Shown here: piece by piece, positions 1-9,695 of the stretch | Numbering within the stretch: the first letter of the stretch is position 1 | How the letters are laid out: each line of letters opens with the position of its first letter | Source: Gallionella sp. | GTDB lineage: Bacteria > Pseudomonadota > Gammaproteobacteria > Burkholderiales > Gallionellaceae | DNA length: 64,000 bases | Assembly: GCA_028687335.1 (NCBI GenBank) | Contig: JAQUAI010000006.1 | Coordinates: 17,946 to 81,945, forward strand | Direction: 5' to 3' | Made by a program: the position numbers and the translations under genes | The notes under the pieces: generated by a model | The model's database searches: none | Told to the model about the DNA's origin: nothing | Seen by the model: only the letters and a program-made list of their open reading frames with translations

Positions 1-121
1 GTTCTTTGGCTTCGCAGGTGAAACAGATATTTGCCTGTTTGTGTAATACACGAAACTCATTTTCAATCATGCAATCGCAACATCAAATAAGTTGCACATA
101 TAAACGCTCAGGGAGAGTCGC

Positions 122-1495
122 ATGAAAGTCAAAAAGATTGTAGTTTCAATGTTGGTCGCAGGTGTAACAGTATCGCCACTGGCTCACGCAACCAACGGTA
201 TGTTGATGGAAGGTTACGGCCCTATCGCGACTGCGATGGGTGGCGCATCCATGGCTTATGACAATGGTGCTGCGGGCATGGCAAACAATCCCTCAACCAT
301 CGGTTTGATGGCCGAGGGGACGAGCCGCTTGGATGTGGCAGTGGGCGGATTGCATCCCGATGTGGTTTCGCGTGTTGCACCAGCTCCCAATGCCAACTCG
401 GGCGGTACAGCCTATTTCATGCCCGCAGGTGGTTGGGTTAAAAAACAAGGCCAGCTGGCCTATGGTGTTGGCGTATTTGCCCAAGGTGGTATGGGGACAG
501 AGTATTCGCCGCTGGATTGGGTGGGAGCTGGTTCCGGTTTGCCCAGCCGTTCCGAGGTGAGTGTTGGTAACGTAATCGTGCCTCTGGCATATGACGTAAC
601 ACCTGATTTGAATATTGGCGGTTCGCTAAGCTTGGTTTGGGGCGGTATGGACTTGCAGATGGCGATGACTTCGGCACAAATGGGCGCGCTTGCTGCTAGC
701 GGCAATTTGACGGCTACTGGTGCAGGTGCGGCGGCACTGCCTCCATTTTTGGGGGGGGCGACCAACGTGGGTTACTTTGACTTCTCCAATAATAGTAAGT
801 TTACTGGCAAAGCGAATGCAACAGGTTGGTCTGGCAAGCTGGGTATGACTTATAGAGTGAATAATCAATTGACATTGGGGGCGACCTATCACTCAAAAAC
901 GAGTCTGGGTGATATGACTACGGGTGGTGCACAAATGCGCATGATTGATAACGCAGGTGCGATGGGGCCGGCAGGAACAACCTACACACTCAATGGCAAT
1001 ATCAGCATTGTTGATTTCCAATTCCCAGAGACTTATGGTTTTGGTATGGCTTATCAGGCTACAGATGACTTGATGCTGGTTGCCGACTACAAGCGTGTTG
1101 GCTGGGCCAAGGTGATGAAAGATTTTCATATGACCTTCACCAGTACTGACATGGGTGGCATTGCGATGGATATGAGAATGCCGCAAAACTGGAAAGACCA
1201 AGATGTATTCAACTTGGGTTTTGCCTATAAAACATCGCCAGCTGTCACATTGCGCGCGGGCATGAACTTGGCCAACAATCCGGTGCCAGATACCACAGTT
1301 AATCCATTGTTCCCAGCAACAGTTAAAAATCACTACACCGGTGGTGTAGGCTATGCCATGGATAAGGTTTCCGAGATCAATGTCTCTGCTACCTATGTTC
1401 CTCGGGTGACGGTAACGGCACCTGCAGCTGCTGGTGGTTATAGCATTGATCACAGCCAGCTCAATTGGCAGTTCATGTACACACACCGCTTCTAA
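122..1495 (+). CDS. FadL/OmpP1/TodX-family outer-membrane channel
   Basis: The 457-residue product has a signal peptide (residues 1-23, ending LAHA) and then the FadL-family N-terminal pattern: NGMLMEGYGPIATAMGGA is followed by an asparagine- and alanine-rich stretch ending in NNPS. The C-terminus ends in an aromatic residue (THRF), as in beta-barrel proteins inserted by the BAM complex. The family imports hydrophobic molecules such as fatty acids and aromatics across the outer membrane. A GGGAGAG ribosome site lies just before the ATG. It sits 41 nt upstream of soxY on the same strand, so it may be co-transcribed with the Sox genes; a role in taking up hydrophobic sulfur compounds is only an inference. 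The gene contains an 8-G run at 751-758. The family assignment is firm and the substrate is unknown. Confidence 0.9.
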   Translation: MKVKKIVVSMLVAGVTVSPLAHATNGMLMEGYGPIATAMGGASMAYDNGAAGMANNPSTIGLMAEGTSRLDVAVGGLHPDVVSRVAPAPNANSGGTAYFMPAGGWVKKQGQLAYGVGVFAQGGMGTEYSPLDWVGAGSGLPSRSEVSVGNVIVPLAYDVTPDLNIGGSLSLVWGGMDLQMAMTSAQMGALAASGNLTATGAGAAALPPFLGGATNVGYFDFSNNSKFTGKANATGWSGKLGMTYRVNNQLTLGATYHSKTSLGDMTTGGAQMRMIDNAGAMGPAGTTYTLNGNISIVDFQFPETYGFGMAYQATDDLMLVADYKRVGWAKVMKDFHMTFTSTDMGGIAMDMRMPQNWKDQDVFNLGFAYKTSPAVTLRAGMNLANNPVPDTTVNPLFPATVKNHYTGGVGYAMDKVSEINVSATYVPRVTVTAPAAAGGYSIDHSQLNWQFMYTHRF

Positions 1496-1536
1496 GTTCA
1501 TAGCGCATTACTACGCAAACTGAAAGAGGAGATACG

Positions 1537-2019
1537 ATGAAAGCAGAAGTTGATTTGAATCGCCGCAAGGCGTTGAAGGCGGGCGGCAGTATGGGTTTGC
1601 TCGCATTGTTTGGTGGTCTGGGTTTGTTGCAATCGGGAGCTGCATTAGCCGAATGGAATAAGGCGGCTTTTTCGGCAAAGAGCATGGATGATGCGCTGAA
1701 TGCATTGGGCGTGATTATTCCCGAGAACAGCGCAACAGCGATTCAGCTGACTGTGCCGGAAATTGCTGAAAATGGCTCGGTAGTCCCTGTCTCAGTAGCT
1801 AGCAATTTGGCCGATATTGAGCAGATTTCAATTCTGGTGGATAAAAACCCCAATGTGCTGGCAGCAAGCTTCGTTATTCCTCAGGGTACGGAAGGATTGA
1901 TCACAACACGTGTCAAGATGGGACAAACCGCTAACGTTATCGCACTCGTTAAGGCGGGTGGGAAATACTATCGCGTTGCCAAAGAAGTTAAGGTGACTGC
2001 CGGTGGTTGTGGCGGTTAA
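1537..2019 (+). CDS. soxY: SoxY, thiosulfate-oxidation carrier subunit
   Basis: SoxY carries sulfur intermediates on a C-terminal cysteine during periplasmic thiosulfate oxidation. The 160-residue protein ends in GGCGG (residues 156-160), the carrier swinging arm, and starts with a twin-arginine signal (NRRKALKAGG, Arg9-Arg10) followed by a hydrophobic stretch. It has the immunoglobulin-like SoxY core. SoxZ, its partner in the carrier heterodimer, follows 39 nt downstream and is probably exported with it by the Tat pathway. AGAGGAG precedes the ATG. It is the first Sox gene in the order Y-Z-A-X-B. Confidence 0.96.
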   Translation: MKAEVDLNRRKALKAGGSMGLLALFGGLGLLQSGAALAEWNKAAFSAKSMDDALNALGVIIPENSATAIQLTVPEIAENGSVVPVSVASNLADIEQISILVDKNPNVLAASFVIPQGTEGLITTRVKMGQTANVIALVKAGGKYYRVAKEVKVTAGGCGG

Positions 2020-2058
2020 ACACGGACGACGACAACTCAAACGATTAGGGGAAATATT

Positions 2059-2373
2059 ATGGGTAATCCAATGAAGATTCGTGCCACCGCCAAAGATGGG
2101 GTGACCGAAGTCAAAATTCTCATGCAGCACGAAATGGAAACCGGCTTGCGCAAAGAGGCTGATGGCACGCTGGTGCCGGCTTGGTTTATCACGGAAGTGA
2201 AGGCGCAGTATCAGGGGCGCACAGTGCTGGATGGTCAGTTTGGTCAATCTATCTCAAAGAATCCATACCTGCTTTTCCGTTTCAAAGGCGGTGCGGTTGG
2301 GGAAAAAATTGCGGTCAGCTGGGTCGATAATAAAGGCGATAGCCGTACCGACGAGGCGACGATCGCAGCATGA
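2059..2373 (+). CDS. soxZ: SoxZ, sulfur-carrier partner of SoxY
   Basis: This 104-residue protein has the SoxZ length and sequence character (KIRATAKDGVTEVKILMQHEMETG at its start, ending in a WVDNKGDSRTDEA strand). It has no signal peptide of its own, as is usual for SoxZ, which is carried across the membrane bound to SoxY. SoxYZ presents the thiol that SoxAX loads and SoxB hydrolyses. AGGGGAAA precedes the ATG. It lies directly between soxY and soxA. Confidence 0.96.
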   Translation: MGNPMKIRATAKDGVTEVKILMQHEMETGLRKEADGTLVPAWFITEVKAQYQGRTVLDGQFGQSISKNPYLLFRFKGGAVGEKIAVSWVDNKGDSRTDEATIAA

Positions 2374-2433
2374 TGCGATGAATGAATAAATTGGCTATGC
2401 GACTGCATGGCCATTTTTTATCAGGGAGAACAA

Positions 2434-3255
2434 ATGAACACCAATCAAATACATAAAGCAATGATGGTGCTGGCATTGTCGACAAGCTTTGCTGCCGTTG
2501 CGGCAGACAGTGCGGTAACCGATTCGGATCGCATCGAGCAATACCGCGAGATGATCAGTGATGGCAATCCTGCCGAGTTCGACGAGATGCGCGGCGAAGA
2601 GTTGTGGAAGAAAGCAGCGGGTCCGAACAAGGTCAGTCTGGAGCAATGCGATCTGGGTAAAGGCGCGGGTGTGGTGAAGGGCGCATATTCCGAACTGCCG
2701 AAGTATTTTAAAGATACGAAAAAGGTACAGGACTTGGAGTCACGCTTGTTGACCTGTATGACGACACTGCAAGGTTTCACCGAGGATGAGATCACTGCCA
2801 AGCCTTTCGCAAGCAGCAAGAAGCCGTCTGACATTTCATCGCTGGCGACCTACGTGGTGGGACAATCCAAGGGCATCAAGATGGCAGTCTCGACCAAGCA
2901 CCCAAAAGTCAAAGAATCGTATGAGATCGGCAAACGCATATTCAACTATCGTGCTGGCCCCTATGACTTCGCTTGCTCCACTTGTCATGCTACCAGTGGT
3001 GTTCGCATCCGCATGCAGGATCTGCCCAACATGCGTAGCAGCAAGAAAGACGCACAAATCGCCTACACTGGTTGGCCTGCCTATCGCGTATCGCAAGGGC
3101 TGACACGTTCTTTCCAATGGCGTTTGAACGACTGCTTCCGTCAACAACGCTTCCCAGAACCCAAGTTCGCTTCTGAAGCGACGATTGCATTGACTACCTT
3201 CTTGGCCGTCAATGCGAATGGTGCCGAGTATGTCGGTCCCGGTCTGAAACGATAA
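2434..3255 (+). CDS. soxA: SoxA, c-type cytochrome subunit of SoxAX
   Basis: SoxA is the catalytic subunit that joins thiosulfate oxidatively to the SoxY cysteine. The start at 2434 is chosen because CAGGGAGAA lies 4-10 nt upstream and a signal peptide (residues 1-24) follows; the in-frame ATG at 2407 lacks a ribosome site. The 273-residue protein has one haem motif, CSTCH, at residues 181-185 and a likely active-site cysteine at 234 in RLNDCFRQQRFPEP. The N-terminal domain contains isolated cysteines (EQCDLG, LLTCMTT) but no second CXXCH, so this is a mono-haem SoxA. soxX starts 13 nt downstream. Confidence 0.95.
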   Translation: MNTNQIHKAMMVLALSTSFAAVAADSAVTDSDRIEQYREMISDGNPAEFDEMRGEELWKKAAGPNKVSLEQCDLGKGAGVVKGAYSELPKYFKDTKKVQDLESRLLTCMTTLQGFTEDEITAKPFASSKKPSDISSLATYVVGQSKGIKMAVSTKHPKVKESYEIGKRIFNYRAGPYDFACSTCHATSGVRIRMQDLPNMRSSKKDAQIAYTGWPAYRVSQGLTRSFQWRLNDCFRQQRFPEPKFASEATIALTTFLAVNANGAEYVGPGLKR

Positions 3256-3268
3256 AGGGGAGATGAAC

Positions 3269-3880
3269 ATGAATGCAAAACTGATGAGCATCACCGTCGC
3301 AGCCACTTTCGCGTTGGCGATGGCACCTGTGCAAGCGACTGACCTAGATACCAAGACTGCTGAGATCGTGAAGCGCGATTTCCGTGACAAAGGCATCGCC
3401 AAGGCCACTCGCGTGAACCAAGACGAACTTCAGGCAGCATGCAGCAAGTACGTCGACAAACTTCCACCCAAATTGAAAGCCAAACTGGAGGCTAAGGAAG
3501 CAGAAGCGATCAAGTACCCCGCAGATGGCAAGTTCATGGGCGACTGGAAAGCGGGCGAGAAGTTAGCGCAGAGTGGTCGCGGCATGACATGGAGCGACAA
3601 ACCTGAAGACGTACCCGGTGGCAATTGCTACAACTGCCACCAGCTATCGGCCAAAGAGATCGCCTACGGCACCATCGGTCCTAGCTTGCTGAATTTCGGC
3701 AAAGTGCGTGGCAATGGCGAAGACATCCAGCGTTATGTTTATGCACGCATCTACAACGCAAAGGCATCCAATGCATGTGCCAACATGCCTCGTTTCGGTC
3801 ATATGAGCATCCTGACTGAATCGCAGATGAAGGATCTGGTCGCACTGTTGTTGGATCCTGAATCACCAGTAAACAAGTAA
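3269..3880 (+). CDS. soxX: SoxX, c-type cytochrome subunit of SoxAX
   Basis: SoxX is the electron-accepting cytochrome that pairs with SoxA. The product has a signal peptide, a haem motif CYNCH at residues 120-124 and a likely axial methionine at residue 173 in ANMPRFGH. The ATG at 3269 is preferred over the one at 3263 because AAAGGGGAG ends at 3262, giving normal spacing only for the second. At 203 residues it is a long SoxX, with an N-terminal extension before the cytochrome c fold. A strong hairpin (3894-3916) follows before soxB. Confidence 0.94.
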   Translation: MNAKLMSITVAATFALAMAPVQATDLDTKTAEIVKRDFRDKGIAKATRVNQDELQAACSKYVDKLPPKLKAKLEAKEAEAIKYPADGKFMGDWKAGEKLAQSGRGMTWSDKPEDVPGGNCYNCHQLSAKEIAYGTIGPSLLNFGKVRGNGEDIQRYVYARIYNAKASNACANMPRFGHMSILTESQMKDLVALLLDPESPVNK

Positions 3881-3893
3881 CACTCGTTGATAC

Positions 3894-3916
3894 GCCCCTC
3901 CCGTTCGCGGAGGGGC
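3894..3916 (+). terminator. GC-rich hairpin between soxX and soxB
   Basis: GCCCCTCC (3894-3901) pairs perfectly with GGAGGGGC (3909-3916) across a 7-nt loop, followed by ATTTCG. The stem is strong but the T-run is short, so a partial terminator or an RNA-processing/stability element within the operon is more likely than a full stop. Confidence 0.5.
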
Positions 3917-3964
3917 ATTTCGACGTTCTTGCAGTATCTATCCGCATTCAAAAAAGGATCACAC

Positions 3965-5689
3965 ATGGGTATGAATCGTCGCGAATTCCTCCAGATCATG
4001 GCCATCGCAACGGCGGGTGGTTTCGTGCTGAACAGCGAAGACAGTCATGCCGCGAGCGATGCTTCGCGCATGTATGACTTGCCGCGTCGTGGCAATGTCA
4101 GCTTCATGCATATCACCGACAGTCATGCGCAACTGTATCCGATCCACTTCCGCGAACCCGCGATCAATCTCGGCGTAGGCGCGATGAGCGGACAAGCGCC
4201 GCATCTGGTGGGTAATGCACTACTTAAGCGCTTCGGCATCAAGCCAGGCACGGCGCAAGCTCATGCGTTCACCAGTCTGAACTTCATCGAGGCGGCCAAG
4301 AGTTACGGCAAGGTAGGTGGCTTCGCGCACTTGGCGACACTGGTCAAACAGATACGTGCGTCGCGCCCCGGTGCGTTGCTGCTGGATGGCGGTGACACGT
4401 GGCAGGGCAGCGGACAGGCACTGTGGAGCAATGGCCAAGACATGATCGAAGCGTGTCTAGAGTTGGGCGTGGATGTGATGACCATGCACTTCGAGTGCAT
4501 GTATGGTGCGCAACGTATCAAAGAAGCGGAAGAGGGGATATTGAAGGGCAAGATGGATGTGGTCGCGCACAACGTGAAGACCAACGACTTCGGCGACCCT
4601 GTGTTCAAGCCTTACGTCATGAAGGAGATGAATGGCGTACCCGTCGCCATCATCGGCCAAGCCTTCCCCTACAGCACCATCGCCAACCCGCGCTATTTCG
4701 TGCCGGATTGGTCGTATGGCATCCAAGAAGAGAACCTGCAATCTACGATAGATGAAGTGCGCAAGAAGGGCGCACAGGTCGTGGTGCTGTTGTCGCACAA
4801 TGGCATGGATGTCGATCTGAAACTCGCTTCGCGCGTCAGCGGGCTGGATGCCATCTTAGGTGGACACACGCATGATGGTATCCCCGCACCTATCCCTGTG
4901 AAGAATCGTGGCGGTACCACCTTGGTGACCAATGCGGGCTCCAATGGCAAGTTCCTTGGCGTGTTGGACTTCGATGTCAAAGCTGGAAAGATCACGAGCT
5001 TCAACTACAAACTATTGCCCGTGTTCTCCAACCTGCTCGCGGCCGACCCAAGCATGACGGCATTGATGCAGAGACATCGTGCTCCTTACGAGAGCAAGCT
5101 CAGCGAAAAACTAGCGACCACCGATGGTCTGCTGTATCGCCGTGGCAATTTCAACGGCAGCTTCGACCAAGTCATCCTCGATGCACTGATGAAAGAGAAA
5201 GACGCGCCCATCGCTTTTTCTCCCGGTTTCCGCTGGGGCACATCGCTGTTGCCCGGTTCCGCTATCACCATGGAAGACGTGCTCAATCAGACAGCCATCA
5301 CCTATCCCTACAGCACTCTCACCGAGATGACGGGGGCTCAGATCAAGAACGTGTTGGAAGACGTGGGAGACAACTTGTTCAATCCTGATCCGTATTACCA
5401 GCAGGGCGGTGACATGGTGCGCGTGGGAGGCTTGGAATACACCTGCGAGCCGAACGCCAAGATGGGACAACGCATCCAAGACATGCGCTTGAACGGCGAA
5501 TTATTGGATGCGAACAAGACTTACAAAGTGGCCGGCTGGGCACCTGTCAGTGAGGCAGCGCGAGACAAAGGCGGTGAGCCGATATGGGACTTGGTCGCAC
5601 GCCATCTGCGCAATGAAAAAGTCGTCAAAGTCAGCACGCCGAACGTGCCTAAACTGAAAGGCATGTCAGGTAATCTCGGCATGATCTGA
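3965..5689 (+). CDS. soxB: SoxB, dimanganese thiosulfohydrolase
   Basis: SoxB hydrolyses the sulfonate group from the SoxY-cysteine adduct to release sulfate in the periplasm. The 574-residue protein begins MGMNRREFLQ, a twin-arginine signal, and AAAAAGGA lies 6 nt upstream of the ATG at 3965; the longer frame from 3887 runs through the soxX-soxB hairpin and is not used. It shows the 5'-nucleotidase/metallophosphatase motifs of the family: ITDSHAQLYP, DGGDTWQGSG, LSHNGMD and GGHTHDG, followed by the C-terminal substrate-binding domain. It is the last recognised Sox gene here. Confidence 0.96.
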   Translation: MGMNRREFLQIMAIATAGGFVLNSEDSHAASDASRMYDLPRRGNVSFMHITDSHAQLYPIHFREPAINLGVGAMSGQAPHLVGNALLKRFGIKPGTAQAHAFTSLNFIEAAKSYGKVGGFAHLATLVKQIRASRPGALLLDGGDTWQGSGQALWSNGQDMIEACLELGVDVMTMHFECMYGAQRIKEAEEGILKGKMDVVAHNVKTNDFGDPVFKPYVMKEMNGVPVAIIGQAFPYSTIANPRYFVPDWSYGIQEENLQSTIDEVRKKGAQVVVLLSHNGMDVDLKLASRVSGLDAILGGHTHDGIPAPIPVKNRGGTTLVTNAGSNGKFLGVLDFDVKAGKITSFNYKLLPVFSNLLAADPSMTALMQRHRAPYESKLSEKLATTDGLLYRRGNFNGSFDQVILDALMKEKDAPIAFSPGFRWGTSLLPGSAITMEDVLNQTAITYPYSTLTEMTGAQIKNVLEDVGDNLFNPDPYYQQGGDMVRVGGLEYTCEPNAKMGQRIQDMRLNGELLDANKTYKVAGWAPVSEAARDKGGEPIWDLVARHLRNEKVVKVSTPNVPKLKGMSGNLGMI

Positions 5690-5710
5690 AAAAACAGAAA
5701 AGGAATCGAA

Positions 5711-6217
5711 ATGAAAAAACTCAAAACACTCGTCGCCATCTTCTTGCTTGCTGTTGCACAAATCGCAGTTGCTGCAACTGATAAGGCGGGCATCAACTAC
5801 GCCGATGTGAAGTTGCAGATCGCGCGCCTCCAAGTGCAAGAGAGCGTCAGTTTCGACGACGCAGTGGAATCACTCAAACTGCGCGCCAATCAACACAACC
5901 TCAAATTCGTCGGTGTGAACCAACTATGGAAAGAGATCGAAGCGCTGACTGGCAAGCCGTCCAAGCGTATGGAGATATTCAACTTCTGCGACGGCCTCAC
6001 CGCCAACAAGATGCTCACCGCCGACCCCATGATGATCGCCTTCATGCCATGCCGCATCGCCATCATCGAAGATGCAACGGGCAAACGTTGGGTCATCTCC
6101 ATGATGATGGATTTGAAGCTCATCAAAGCGATGCCTGCCGATACGCGTAAGGCGGCGGAAAAGGTCATGGCTGCCATGAAAGATATGATGGTGGCAGCGA
6201 GCAAGGGCGATTTGTAA
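5711..6217 (+). CDS. Secreted DUF302-family protein of the sox cluster
   Basis: The 168-residue product has a signal peptide (residues 1-21, ending AVAA) and a DUF302 fold core: an amphipathic region (DDAVESLKLRANQHNLKFVG) followed by FNFCDGLTANKMLTADPMM and MPCRIAIIED. Two cysteines lie in these conserved segments and could bind a metal or form a disulfide. DUF302 proteins occur beside sulfur-oxidation genes in several lineages, but their biochemical role is not settled. It begins 21 nt after soxB, with AAAAGGAA before the ATG, and is probably the last gene of the operon. Confidence 0.82.
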   Translation: MKKLKTLVAIFLLAVAQIAVAATDKAGINYADVKLQIARLQVQESVSFDDAVESLKLRANQHNLKFVGVNQLWKEIEALTGKPSKRMEIFNFCDGLTANKMLTADPMMIAFMPCRIAIIEDATGKRWVISMMMDLKLIKAMPADTRKAAEKVMAAMKDMMVAASKGDL

Positions 6218-6504
6218 AAGCTAGTAGACAACAGCCCAGCTGGCCAGGTCGGACATTTCGGGAGCTGCGTCAATTCAGTCATCGCGGCGTAGCGTGTGCG
6301 CCAAAATACTGCCTCAGTTGGCTTTCGGCTTACTTCTTAGTGAAGATCACGTTGTGACTTTTGGCATGCGTTCGCATACTCGGTTCTTAATGTGGCGTGG
6401 GCGATGGGGACGCTGTGATAAGATTCGGCGCTCAGTCGCGCTGTCGAATCTCGATGTGCGGAGTCAAAAAGGCAACTCAAGTGGCATTCGTTAAAACACG
6501 GGTA
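6218..6504. other. Gene-poor stretch between the sox cluster and tRNA-Leu
   Basis: No convincing gene is present. The only structure noted is an inverted repeat at 6421-6451, with AGATTCG/CGAATCT outer arms and a GCGC/GCGC inner stem, lacking a T-run on either strand. No clear terminator follows the DUF302 gene. Confidence 0.6.
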
Positions 6505-6507
6505 GTA

Positions 6508-6550
6508 GAAAAAAACAAAGCGCCGACTATTTCTAGTAACGGCGCTGTTT
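6508..6550 (-). terminator. Rho-independent terminator of tRNA-Leu
   Basis: On the minus strand, AGCGCCGTT is followed after a short loop by CGGCGCTTTGTTTTTTT. The arms are 6520-6525 and 6540-6545 on the plus strand, with the A-run (T-run on the minus strand) at 6508-6518. It lies directly downstream of the tRNA-Leu gene. The T-rich sequence on the plus side (TGTTTTTA) could make it weakly bidirectional. Confidence 0.8.
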
Positions 6551-6563
6551 TTATGCTGCTTGT

Positions 6564-6648
6564 TGGTGCCCAGAAGAGGACTCGAACCTCCACACCTTGC
6601 GGCACACGGACCTGAACCGTGCGCGTCTACCAATTCCGCCATCTGGGC
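6564..6648 (-). tRNA. tRNA-Leu(CAG)
   Basis: The minus strand folds as an 82-nt class II tRNA followed by encoded CCA (6564-6566). The acceptor arms are GCCCAGA and TCTGGGC, the D-loop region is GGCGGAATTGGTAGAC, the anticodon stem CACGG/CCGTG encloses the loop TTCAGGT with anticodon CAG, there is a long variable arm, and the T-loop is GGTTCGAGTCC. It is the only minus-strand gene recognised in the window, and a T-run terminator follows it. Confidence 0.95.
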
Positions 6649-6692
6649 TTTGCTGAAGGCGCGCAATTTAATTGTTAAAGGACATATTGTCA

Positions 6693-8927
6693 ATGAAAAA
6701 GAAAAATAATTTACGTCTACAAGACCCTTATCTCGAGCGCGAGCGCGAGACGTATGAGCATCCATTACCGAGCCGAGAATTTATCTTGCAGATACTGGCG
6801 GAGCAGGGCGGGCCGGTTAGCGAGGAAGAGTTGTTACAGTTGCTGCTGATTAATGACAACGAAGAGGAATTGTTTGGTCGTCGCCTGCGGGCAATGGAAC
6901 GAGACGGACAGCTCATGCGTAATCGCAAGCGCGCGCTTTGTGTGGTGGATAAGCTTGATTTGATTAAAGGCAAAGTGCAGGGACACCCTGATGGTTTTGG
7001 TTTTCTCGTAACCGAGGACGATAGCCCAGACATGTTCCTTAGTGAAAAGGAGATGCACAAAGTTTTGCATGGTGACGTGGTGATGGCGCGCCAGATCGGT
7101 GTGGATCGTCGCGGTCGGCCGGAAGGCAAAATTGTCGAGGTTTTGGAGCGAGCAAATTCGCGCGTGGTTGGTCGCTTATTTGAAGAGCATGGTGTGCGTT
7201 TTGTTGTCGCCGAGAATCGTCGCATTAGCCAAGATTTTCTGGTGGCACCGGGTGAACATACCGATGCCCAAGCCGGACAAGTCGTCATTCTGGAAATTAT
7301 GAAACACCCAGATAAGCATGCGCAGCCTATTGGGCGTGTCGTGCAAGTGCTTGGGAATTACGCTGATCCAGGAATGGAAATTGAGATCGCATTACGCAAG
7401 CACGATCTGCCTTACGAGTTTCCGCATGATGCGGAACGTCAGGCAAAGCATTTTTCACCTGAAGTTAAAGCGTCGGATTGGGAAGGGCGCGAAGATATTC
7501 GCAGCCTGCCGCTGGTCACAATTGATGGCGAGACAGCACGAGACTTTGACGATGCAGTGTACTGCGCACCGGAAAAAGACGGTTATCGTCTGATTGTGGC
7601 GATTGCCGATGTCAGTCATTACGTGCAGAACAATGACGCGCTGGATCGTGAAGCAATATTGCGCGGCAATTCGGTGTATTTCCCGCGTCGGGTGATTCCG
7701 ATGTTGCCCGAAGAGTTGTCCAACGGGTTGTGTTCTCTAAATCCGCAGGTTGATCGCTTATGTATGGTGTGCGATATGCATATCAGCAGCAAAGGTGAAA
7801 TCGGTAAATTCCGTTTTTATCCTTCGGTGATGTATTCGCATGCACGATTGACATACACCCAAGTGGCCGCGATGTTGGCCGAACCCGACGGAGCCGAGGC
7901 TAAGCAGTATGCTGCCATTTTGCCGCATATTCAGAATCTCTACGCACTGTTCCAAAAATTATTGAAAGCGCGCGAGAAACGCGGTGCGATTGATTTTGAA
8001 ACGGTGGAAACACAAATGGTTTTCAACGATCAGGGCAAGATCGAGAAGATCGTGCCAGTGGTGCGTAACGACGCGCACAAACTGATCGAAGAATGCATGT
8101 TGGCGGCTAACGTTTGTGCAGCCGATTATCTGCACGCCAATAAACACACCGTGTTGTACCGTATACACGAGGGCCCAACACCGGAGAAGCTCGAAGCAGT
8201 ACGGGAATTCCTCAAAGAATTCGGTTTGCAACTCACTGGCGAGGACGAGCCGCAGGCGGCTGATTATTCCAAGTTGCTCAAGCGCATTAAAGGCCGTCCC
8301 GATGCGGGACTGCTGCAAACGGTGATGTTGCGTTCTTTGCGTCAGGCGAAATACGAACCGGAGAATGTCGGTCACTTCGGTTTGGGCTACGAGGCTTATA
8401 CCCATTTCACTTCGCCGATTCGCCGCTATCCCGACTTATTGGTGCATCGTGCCATCAAAGCCGTATTGCAAGGGAAACAGTACAAGCCAGCGATGAAATG
8501 GACCGAGTTAGGCGCGCATTGCTCGATGACCGAGCGGCGTGCAGATGATGCCACGCGTGATGTTGAGGCGTGGCTGAAGTGCTTCTACATGCGGGATCAT
8601 TTAGGTAGTGTGTTCACCGGAACTGTTTCCTCCGTTACCGGCTTTGGTATGTTTGTTTCGCTCGACGATTTGTATGTGGAAGGCTTGGTTCACATCTCTG
8701 AATTGGGCAAGGATTATTTCCACTTTGATGCAGCGAAACATCAGTTGCTAGGCGAGCGAACTGGGCAGCGTTATCGTCTCGGTGATCGCGTGCAGGTGCG
8801 CGTGGTCAAGGTGGATATGGAAAGTACCAAAGTCGATTTCGTACTGCATGATGAAGACGACGAAGCTCAGTCTGACGAACAAATAACAGATAAAAAAGTT
8901 GCCAAGGGAAAAAAGAAACATGGCTGA
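6693..8927 (+). CDS. rnr: Ribonuclease R
   Basis: RNase R is a processive 3'-5' exoribonuclease that degrades structured RNA and helps in rRNA and tmRNA quality control. The 744-residue protein has the usual order: N-terminal helix-turn-helix-like region, cold-shock domains, the RNB catalytic domain with [12 protein letters not shown] near residues 278-290, and a C-terminal S1 domain ([19 protein letters not shown]), ending in a lysine-rich tail. The ATG at 6693 is preferred over the TTG at 6672 because TAAAGGA lies 10 nt upstream. Its stop overlaps the rlmB start by 8 nt, so the two are translationally coupled. Confidence 0.95.
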   Translation: MKKKNNLRLQDPYLERERETYEHPLPSREFILQILAEQGGPVSEEELLQLLLINDNEEELFGRRLRAMERDGQLMRNRKRALCVVDKLDLIKGKVQGHPDGFGFLVTEDDSPDMFLSEKEMHKVLHGDVVMARQIGVDRRGRPEGKIVEVLERANSRVVGRLFEEHGVRFVVAENRRISQDFLVAPGEHTDAQAGQVVILEIMKHPDKHAQPIGRVVQVLGNYADPGMEIEIALRKHDLPYEFPHDAERQAKHFSPEVKASDWEGREDIRSLPLVTIDGETARDFDDAVYCAPEKDGYRLIVAIADVSHYVQNNDALDREAILRGNSVYFPRRVIPMLPEELSNGLCSLNPQVDRLCMVCDMHISSKGEIGKFRFYPSVMYSHARLTYTQVAAMLAEPDGAEAKQYAAILPHIQNLYALFQKLLKAREKRGAIDFETVETQMVFNDQGKIEKIVPVVRNDAHKLIEECMLAANVCAADYLHANKHTVLYRIHEGPTPEKLEAVREFLKEFGLQLTGEDEPQAADYSKLLKRIKGRPDAGLLQTVMLRSLRQAKYEPENVGHFGLGYEAYTHFTSPIRRYPDLLVHRAIKAVLQGKQYKPAMKWTELGAHCSMTERRADDATRDVEAWLKCFYMRDHLGSVFTGTVSSVTGFGMFVSLDDLYVEGLVHISELGKDYFHFDAAKHQLLGERTGQRYRLGDRVQVRVVKVDMESTKVDFVLHDEDDEAQSDEQITDKKVAKGKKKHG

Positions 8928-9657
8928 TTTACGACTCATTTACGGCTTTCATGCTGTCACTTCCCGCATCCGTCAAAATCCTGATGGAGTGCTGGAAATT
9001 TACCTGCAATCCCAACGTACCGATCCGCGTATGCGCGATTTGATGAAGCTGGCCGAGGATAACGGTGTGCGCATTATTCCGGTGGATGCCAAACGTCTTG
9101 ACGGCATGGCTGGCGGGACGCGTCATCAAGGCGTGGCCGCTCGTGTGGATGCCGCGCGGCGTGTGCAGCATCTGGAAGATGTGCTGGATACCATCGAAGA
9201 ACCACCATTGTTACTGGTGCTCGACGGTGTGCAAGACCCGCATAATCTGGGTGCCTGTCTGCGCAGTGCCGATGCTTTTGGTGTGCATGCCGTTATTGCA
9301 CCAAAAGACCGCGCGGTTGGTATTACGGCTACCGTGGAAAAGGTTGCCTGCGGCGCAGCCGAAACGGTTCCTTACATCACCGTTACCAATCTGGCTCGCA
9401 CCCTGCGTGAATTGCAGGAGCGAGACATCTGGGTGGTGGGGGCAGCGGGAGAGGCCGAGCAGGATTTGAATAGCTTCAAGCATACTCGCGCACTGGCGTG
9501 GGTGTTAGGGGCAGAAGGCGAGGGCTTGCGCCGCCTGACCCGCGAGACCTGTGATGAGCTGGTACGCATCCCGATGCTGGGCAGCGTGGAAAGTTTAAAC
9601 GTCTCTGTCAGTGCCGGAATTTGTCTGTTTGAGTCGAGAAGACAGCGCGCGGCATAG
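8920..9657 (+). CDS. rlmB: 23S rRNA (guanosine-2251-2'-O)-methyltransferase
   Basis: This SPOUT-family enzyme methylates the 2'-O of G2251 in the 23S rRNA P-loop. The 245-residue product starts [13 protein letters not shown], with a small substrate-binding domain. The knotted catalytic domain follows, with [32 protein letters not shown] and [17 protein letters not shown], the family signature motifs. The start at 8920 overlaps the end of rnr, a pairing that is common in proteobacteria. Confidence 0.95.
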   Translation: MADLRLIYGFHAVTSRIRQNPDGVLEIYLQSQRTDPRMRDLMKLAEDNGVRIIPVDAKRLDGMAGGTRHQGVAARVDAARRVQHLEDVLDTIEEPPLLLVLDGVQDPHNLGACLRSADAFGVHAVIAPKDRAVGITATVEKVACGAAETVPYITVTNLARTLRELQERDIWVVGAAGEAEQDLNSFKHTRALAWVLGAEGEGLRRLTRETCDELVRIPMLGSVESLNVSVSAGICLFESRRQRAA

Positions 9658-9695
9658 CCCGTGCGTAGACGCTTAATAGACTGACTGTTCGCCAA

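Noticed and set aside
6421..6451. Hairpin as terminator of the sox operon
   Set aside because: There is an inverted repeat with two stems but no T-run on either strand.
6337..6765. Minus-strand 142-codon frame across tRNA-Leu
   Set aside because: Its middle part is the translated tRNA-Leu sequence (the familiar AELVDAHGSGP artefact), and the ends overlap rnr and non-coding DNA.
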